DNA of 64,000 nucleotides from CAWFQB01 sp965277875 (lineage in GTDB: Bacteria; Armatimonadota; Chthonomonadetes; Chthonomonadales; Chthonomonadaceae). Positions 60,696 to 64,000 of the stretch are shown one piece after another. The stretch is taken from the NCBI GenBank assembly GCA_965277875.1, contig CBDIDV010000002.1:3596001-3660000 (forward strand). The letters run 5' to 3'. Under the pieces are notes generated by a model. The model worked only from the letters and a program-made list of their open reading frames with translations. It did no database searches and was not told the DNA's origin. Position 1 is the first letter of the stretch. Each line of letters opens with the position of its first letter. Both the position numbers and the translations under genes were made by a program.

Positions 60696-61871
60696 GTGAT
60701 TACCCGTGCCGCGCGTTTAGATAAAATTCCACCGTATTTGTTTGGAGAGATCGCCGCCCTGAAGCGCAAGGCGCTGGCCGAGGGCCGTGACCTGATTGAC
60801 CTGGGCATCGGCGACCCCGATCAGCCCACGCCCACGCCCATTATAGAAGCCTTGAATCAGGCGTCGCACAACCCCGACACGCACCGCTACGACGAGACGA
60901 ACGCGGGCTGGACGCCGTTCCTGAATGCGGTCACGACGTGGAGCAAACGGCGTTTTGGTATAGACATTGACCCCCAGACCGAGGCCATGCTGCTTATCGG
61001 CAGCAAAGAGGGGCTGGCGCACCTGGCCTGGGCATACTTGGACCCCGGCGACATTTCGCTGTGTCCCGACCCCGCGTATACGGTCTACAAAGTAAACAGC
61101 CTGATGGCGGGGGCCGAGGTCGTACCGATGCCGCTGCTGGAGGAAAACGGCTTTCTGCCCGACCTGGGCGCGATTGACACCGACATCGCCCGCCGCGCAA
61201 AACTGCTGTGGCTCAACTATCCTAACAACCCGACGGGAGCCTCGGCCCCGCTGTCGTTTTACGAGGAAGCGGTCGCGTTCGCCCGCGAGTACGACCTGCT
61301 GCTTATCAACGACGCCGCATACGCCGATGTGTACTATGATCCGGCCAATCCGCCGTCGAGCGTTTTGCAGGTGGCAGGCGCAAAAGACGTGGCCGTGGAA
61401 CTGCATAGCCTGAGCAAGATGTTTAACATGACCGGCTGGCGCATCGGTTTCGCGATGGGCAGCCCGGACGCTATCGGCGTCATCAACAAACTCAAAAGCA
61501 ACCTGGATAGCAAGCAGTTTCCCGCGATTTCGATGGCTGCTGCGTATGCCCTGCTTAACGGCGACAACGGCCCGACAATCGCCCTGTACAAAAAACGCCG
61601 CGACATCCTGTGCGACGGACTGGCGAAATTGGGCTGGAGCATCCGCAAGCCCGACGCCGCGCTGTATGTGTGGACGCGCGTACCGGCGGGGCATACGTCC
61701 GCGTCATTCTCCAAGTTGCTGCTGGAGCAGGCGGGCGTTTTGGTGATCCCCGGCAACGGCTACGGCGAGTTCGGCGAGGGCTACATTCGCATGTCCCTGA
61801 CCGTGGTAGGCGACAAGAACGGCGAGCGTTTGCAGGAGGCCGTAGACCGCATCGCCAAAATCAATCTTTAG
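60696..61871 (+). CDS. LL-diaminopimelate aminotransferase-like class I/II aminotransferase
   Basis: A 391-residue PLP aminotransferase. YPNNPTG (175-181), PLP lysine K241 (SLSKMFNMTGWRIGF) and the N-terminal IPPYLFGEIAALKRKA and IDLGIGDPDQPTP match the DapL branch, which makes LL-diaminopimelate for lysine and peptidoglycan. Related aspartate/prephenate aminotransferases cannot be ruled out. GTG 60696 follows GGAGGT. It ends four bases from the convergent downstream gene. Confidence 0.88.
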   Translation: MITRAARLDKIPPYLFGEIAALKRKALAEGRDLIDLGIGDPDQPTPTPIIEALNQASHNPDTHRYDETNAGWTPFLNAVTTWSKRRFGIDIDPQTEAMLLIGSKEGLAHLAWAYLDPGDISLCPDPAYTVYKVNSLMAGAEVVPMPLLEENGFLPDLGAIDTDIARRAKLLWLNYPNNPTGASAPLSFYEEAVAFAREYDLLLINDAAYADVYYDPANPPSSVLQVAGAKDVAVELHSLSKMFNMTGWRIGFAMGSPDAIGVINKLKSNLDSKQFPAISMAAAYALLNGDNGPTIALYKKRRDILCDGLAKLGWSIRKPDAALYVWTRVPAGHTSASFSKLLLEQAGVLVIPGNGYGEFGEGYIRMSLTVVGDKNGERLQEAVDRIAKINL

Positions 61872-61875
61872 CGCC

Positions 61876-62784
61876 CTACGGGGTTGTTTCGATTTCCGAA
61901 GGCGCGGCGCGGAGCAGTTCTTCCACAGGAACATTTAGTGTCTCGGCAGCGGGCCGCAGCAGGACATCTGCTGCGGCTTTGCTCTGGCCGGCGGCGCGCA
62001 GCAAGGTCTGGTTCTGGTCGAGCGGCATGGCGTGGGAGTGCAGCAGGGGCAGGCACTCGGCAGCGGCCTGCTGCGCGGCGCGTTGGCGTTCATTGCGCGG
62101 CTTGAGGTTTGCCAGTTTTTCCACGGCGGGTACGGCTTTCGCGTCCCCGACCTGTTCGTAAGCTTTAAGGATAGCAAGCGCAAGTGGCGGCGGCGTCGGT
62201 TTTGGCCCCCACCATCCAGGATAAGTTTCGATATTGAGAAAACGATTTAGCATACGCTGATGACCCGCGTTGAGTAGATTAGCGTCCGTGGCTCTCAGTT
62301 TTGGCAGTATCCGGGTCAGCGCTTGATAAGCGATTTTTCGGCTGCCTGGACTTCTCCCGCTGAGCATCGAGTCGAGCAGCGGGCCGATGGCGCGCGCCCC
62401 TCCGACCCTCTCCAGTTCCTCAAGATCGAAGTCCAGTGGGCTTTGCATTGTGCGTATCATGACAACAAGCGCTACCAGGGCGACTGGAAGCAGCAACAGC
62501 AGAATAACAAAAGCCTTATCGTTGTCGGTATGCCTTAACATCTGCATCCCAACGAGGAAGAGCGCGATGGTTCCTTCCGTGAGGGCGAACGCGCCCCAGA
62601 ACCTGCGTTTGCGCCGGCGGATTTTGCGCTGCGTTGCGGCAAGCAGGGCGGTGACGGCCTCCGATTGCGACTCTTCCGCCGCAAGTTCTTGTTCGGCTGT
62701 GTTCTCATTTTCCGTTCGGGTTTCCGGGCCGCTAATGGGCGACCGGTGAGCGGACGGTTCCGGCTCCGAAAATTGCTGCTGCAT
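61876..62784 (-). CDS. Two-helix membrane protein with HEAT-like repeats, copy 1
   Basis: A 302-residue protein of unknown function. The hydrophilic N-terminus leads to AVTALLAATQRKIRRRKRRFWG and two membrane helices (about 63-120), then an alpha-helical repeat region (LDFDLEELERVGGARAIGPLLDSML, AYQALTRILPKLRATDANLLN, AILKAYEQVGDAKAVPAVEKLAN). It is a paralogue of the gene upstream. The repeats suggest a cytoplasmic scaffold anchored in the membrane. Confidence 0.75.
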   Translation of the reverse strand: MQQQFSEPEPSAHRSPISGPETRTENENTAEQELAAEESQSEAVTALLAATQRKIRRRKRRFWGAFALTEGTIALFLVGMQMLRHTDNDKAFVILLLLLPVALVALVVMIRTMQSPLDFDLEELERVGGARAIGPLLDSMLSGRSPGSRKIAYQALTRILPKLRATDANLLNAGHQRMLNRFLNIETYPGWWGPKPTPPPLALAILKAYEQVGDAKAVPAVEKLANLKPRNERQRAAQQAAAECLPLLHSHAMPLDQNQTLLRAAGQSKAAADVLLRPAAETLNVPVEELLRAAPSEIETTP

Positions 62785-62847
62785 TGTGTTTTCTCCGATG
62801 GCATTTTGCGCGTGGCGCGTTGCCTTCTGTTTCCGTTTTCCGCGTTT

Positions 62848-63735
62848 TCACTCCGCAGAGGAAGTATCGGCGGCGCGCAGCAGTTCCCCGGCGGGAACGG
62901 GCGCGGCTTCCCCAACGGGACGCAACAGCACATCGGGCGCGGATGTGGACGGGCTGGAAGCGCGTAACAGGGTCTGCGTCGTACTCAGTTCGCCCAGGTG
63001 CGTCTGGAGCAAGGGCAGACAGTCTTGCGCGGCTCGCTGTATTTCACGCCTGCGCTCACTGTTTCCCCGGTCGTTCGCCAGCTTCTCGACTATTGGAATT
63101 GCTTTGGCGTCGCCTACCTGGTCATAAGCCTTGAGAATGGCGACAGCGAAGCCGTCTTCTTTTCTCTTCCCCAAGCACGGTCGCATCTCCAACTTCAGCA
63201 TCGTGTTTAGATAGCGACGGTGAGCGGTTGTTAATAGGTTGGCGTCAGAGGCTTTCATCTGCGGTAACAGCGTTGTCAAGGCGCGAAACAAAGCTTGACG
63301 CGCTTTCTGCGTCCTGCCGACACGTACCGAGTCGAGCAGCAGAGGAACCGCGCCGACGCCCCCCAAACGCGCCAGTTCGTTGACATCAAAGTCAACAGGG
63401 CTGTTAAGCGCGTAGAGCAGCGCTATTCCCGCAACAACTTCTGTAATCACAAAAAATAGAATCAGCAAATCGCCTGCTGTTGATTGTCTGACAGGTGCAT
63501 GTAAATAGTGTACAAGCACTTGCATAGAAACATTGATTACCTGAACAAATGCTGAGGCTGTCCAATATTTGACGTTCCTGCGACGAATTTTGCGCTTCGT
63601 CGCGTCCAGCAGGGCTGTTACTGCCTGCACGTCAAAGTGCTGTGTAGTCGCGTCTGCTTCAAGTAAATCACCGGTCGGCGCGGCAAACGGCACGTAGGCG
63701 GGAGCGGGTTCTTCGGTCAGGAATTGATTTTGCAT
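62848..63735 (-). CDS. Two-helix membrane protein with HEAT-like repeats, copy 2
   Basis: A 295-residue paralogue of the next gene on this strand: AVTALLDATKRKIRRRNVKYWT, two membrane helices, VDFDVNELARLGGVGAVPLLLDS, and AILKAYDQVGDAKAIPIVEKLAN are shared. ATG 63735 gives the MQNQF start that matches MQQQF in copy 1; the frame could extend 24 codons further. The two genes are separated by 63 bp and probably form one transcript. Confidence 0.75.
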   Translation of the reverse strand: MQNQFLTEEPAPAYVPFAAPTGDLLEADATTQHFDVQAVTALLDATKRKIRRRNVKYWTASAFVQVINVSMQVLVHYLHAPVRQSTAGDLLILFFVITEVVAGIALLYALNSPVDFDVNELARLGGVGAVPLLLDSVRVGRTQKARQALFRALTTLLPQMKASDANLLTTAHRRYLNTMLKLEMRPCLGKRKEDGFAVAILKAYDQVGDAKAIPIVEKLANDRGNSERRREIQRAAQDCLPLLQTHLGELSTTQTLLRASSPSTSAPDVLLRPVGEAAPVPAGELLRAADTSSAE

Positions 63736-63783
63736 AGCGTGTTCTCGCGCAGTCGCCGTATGGTTTCTGCGCCGATGGTTCTT

Positions 63784-63809
63784 GTTTGGAAATGCGGCTG
63801 TTTCCAAAC
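63784..63809. promoter_or_regulatory. 9-bp palindrome upstream of the paired membrane genes
   Basis: GTTTGGAAA (63784-63792) and TTTCCAAAC (63801-63809) form a perfect dyad with an 8-base spacer about 50 bases before the start. It may be an operator. The remaining sequence to the window end shows no gene. Confidence 0.45.
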
Positions 63810-64000
63810 ATATTTCGATGACCGCTTCAAAAATATTTCAAAAATAGTGGCGTTTCGCCCGTTTTCGACCTTCTAAACACGGGTGCAAATCACAACATAT
63901 AGTATAGGACGCCAGACACCAGCAAAATCAGACAGCAAACATCAACCTACCGCCCCTCGCACACGACAAGCAGCCCAACGTTGCGGCCCATGTGCGGGGG

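Overview
The window looks like a chromosomal segment of a GC-rich, Gram-negative-type bacterium. Lipoproteins, a DUF1559 (H-X9-DG) pseudopilin, tandem HAF-repeat lipoproteins, a Tat-exported Gfo/Idh/MocA oxidoreductase, an LL-diaminopimelate aminotransferase-like gene, a cyclase-NB-ARC-TPR receptor and a raffinose-synthase-type GH36 enzyme together suggest Armatimonadota or a neighbouring phylum (Planctomycetota/Chloroflexota are alternatives). That placement is inference. No rRNA, tRNA, CRISPR array or complete insertion sequence was recognised.

Layout. 1-8 kb: Ca2+/H+ antiporter, HhH protein, cyclase/ATPase/TPR receptor, alkyladenine DNA glycosylase, DUF92 membrane protein, GT4 glycosyltransferase. 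8-13 kb: three tandem HAF lipoproteins and a pseudopilin. 13-20 kb: YVTN/di-heme cytochrome c with a redoxin, a stand-alone LuxR-type HTH, and a Prc/Tsp protease. 20-26 kb: a sugar ABC operon without an ATPase gene and with a membrane protein between the permeases, then a Tat oxidoreductase. 26-34.7 kb: an accessory, defence-like island with a VapBC-type pair plus a third repeat-containing gene, a RapA-like SNF2 helicase translationally coupled to a sacsin/Hsp90-like ATPase with a treble-clef C-terminus, and a Uma2 nuclease-like gene. 35-50 kb: transporters, a secreted serine protease, GH36, a BlaI-type repressor, a second PIN toxin pair, DUF1326, a DinB pair, a receiver-like protein and an RHS remnant. 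50-55 kb: a sulfur cluster (sulfonate/nitrate-type ABC transporter, small protein, Rrf2 repressor, cysK). 55-58 kb: an RNA-modification operon (rsmI, divergent tgt, FmrO/ArmA-like 16S methyltransferase) with overlapping genes. 58-64 kb: a third PIN toxin pair, PHP phosphoesterase, lipid kinase, aminotransferase, and two tandem repeat-type membrane proteins.

Structure not explained by genes: many intergenic spaces hold long inverted repeats (arms 15-37 bp). Two of them, 44 kb apart, share the same outer sequence and others share GGATT/AGATT quasi-repeats, so they look like a dispersed cruciform-forming element family. Several promoters and operators can be read. The best is a 14-bp near-identical site placed just downstream of two sigma70-type promoters, one for the sulfur ABC operon and one for the Rrf2 gene. 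The most interesting candidates for new biology are the helicase/ATPase module (27.6-33.8 kb), the Tgt variant with a rewritten substrate loop coupled to an aminoglycoside-resistance-type rRNA methylase, and the inverted-repeat family.
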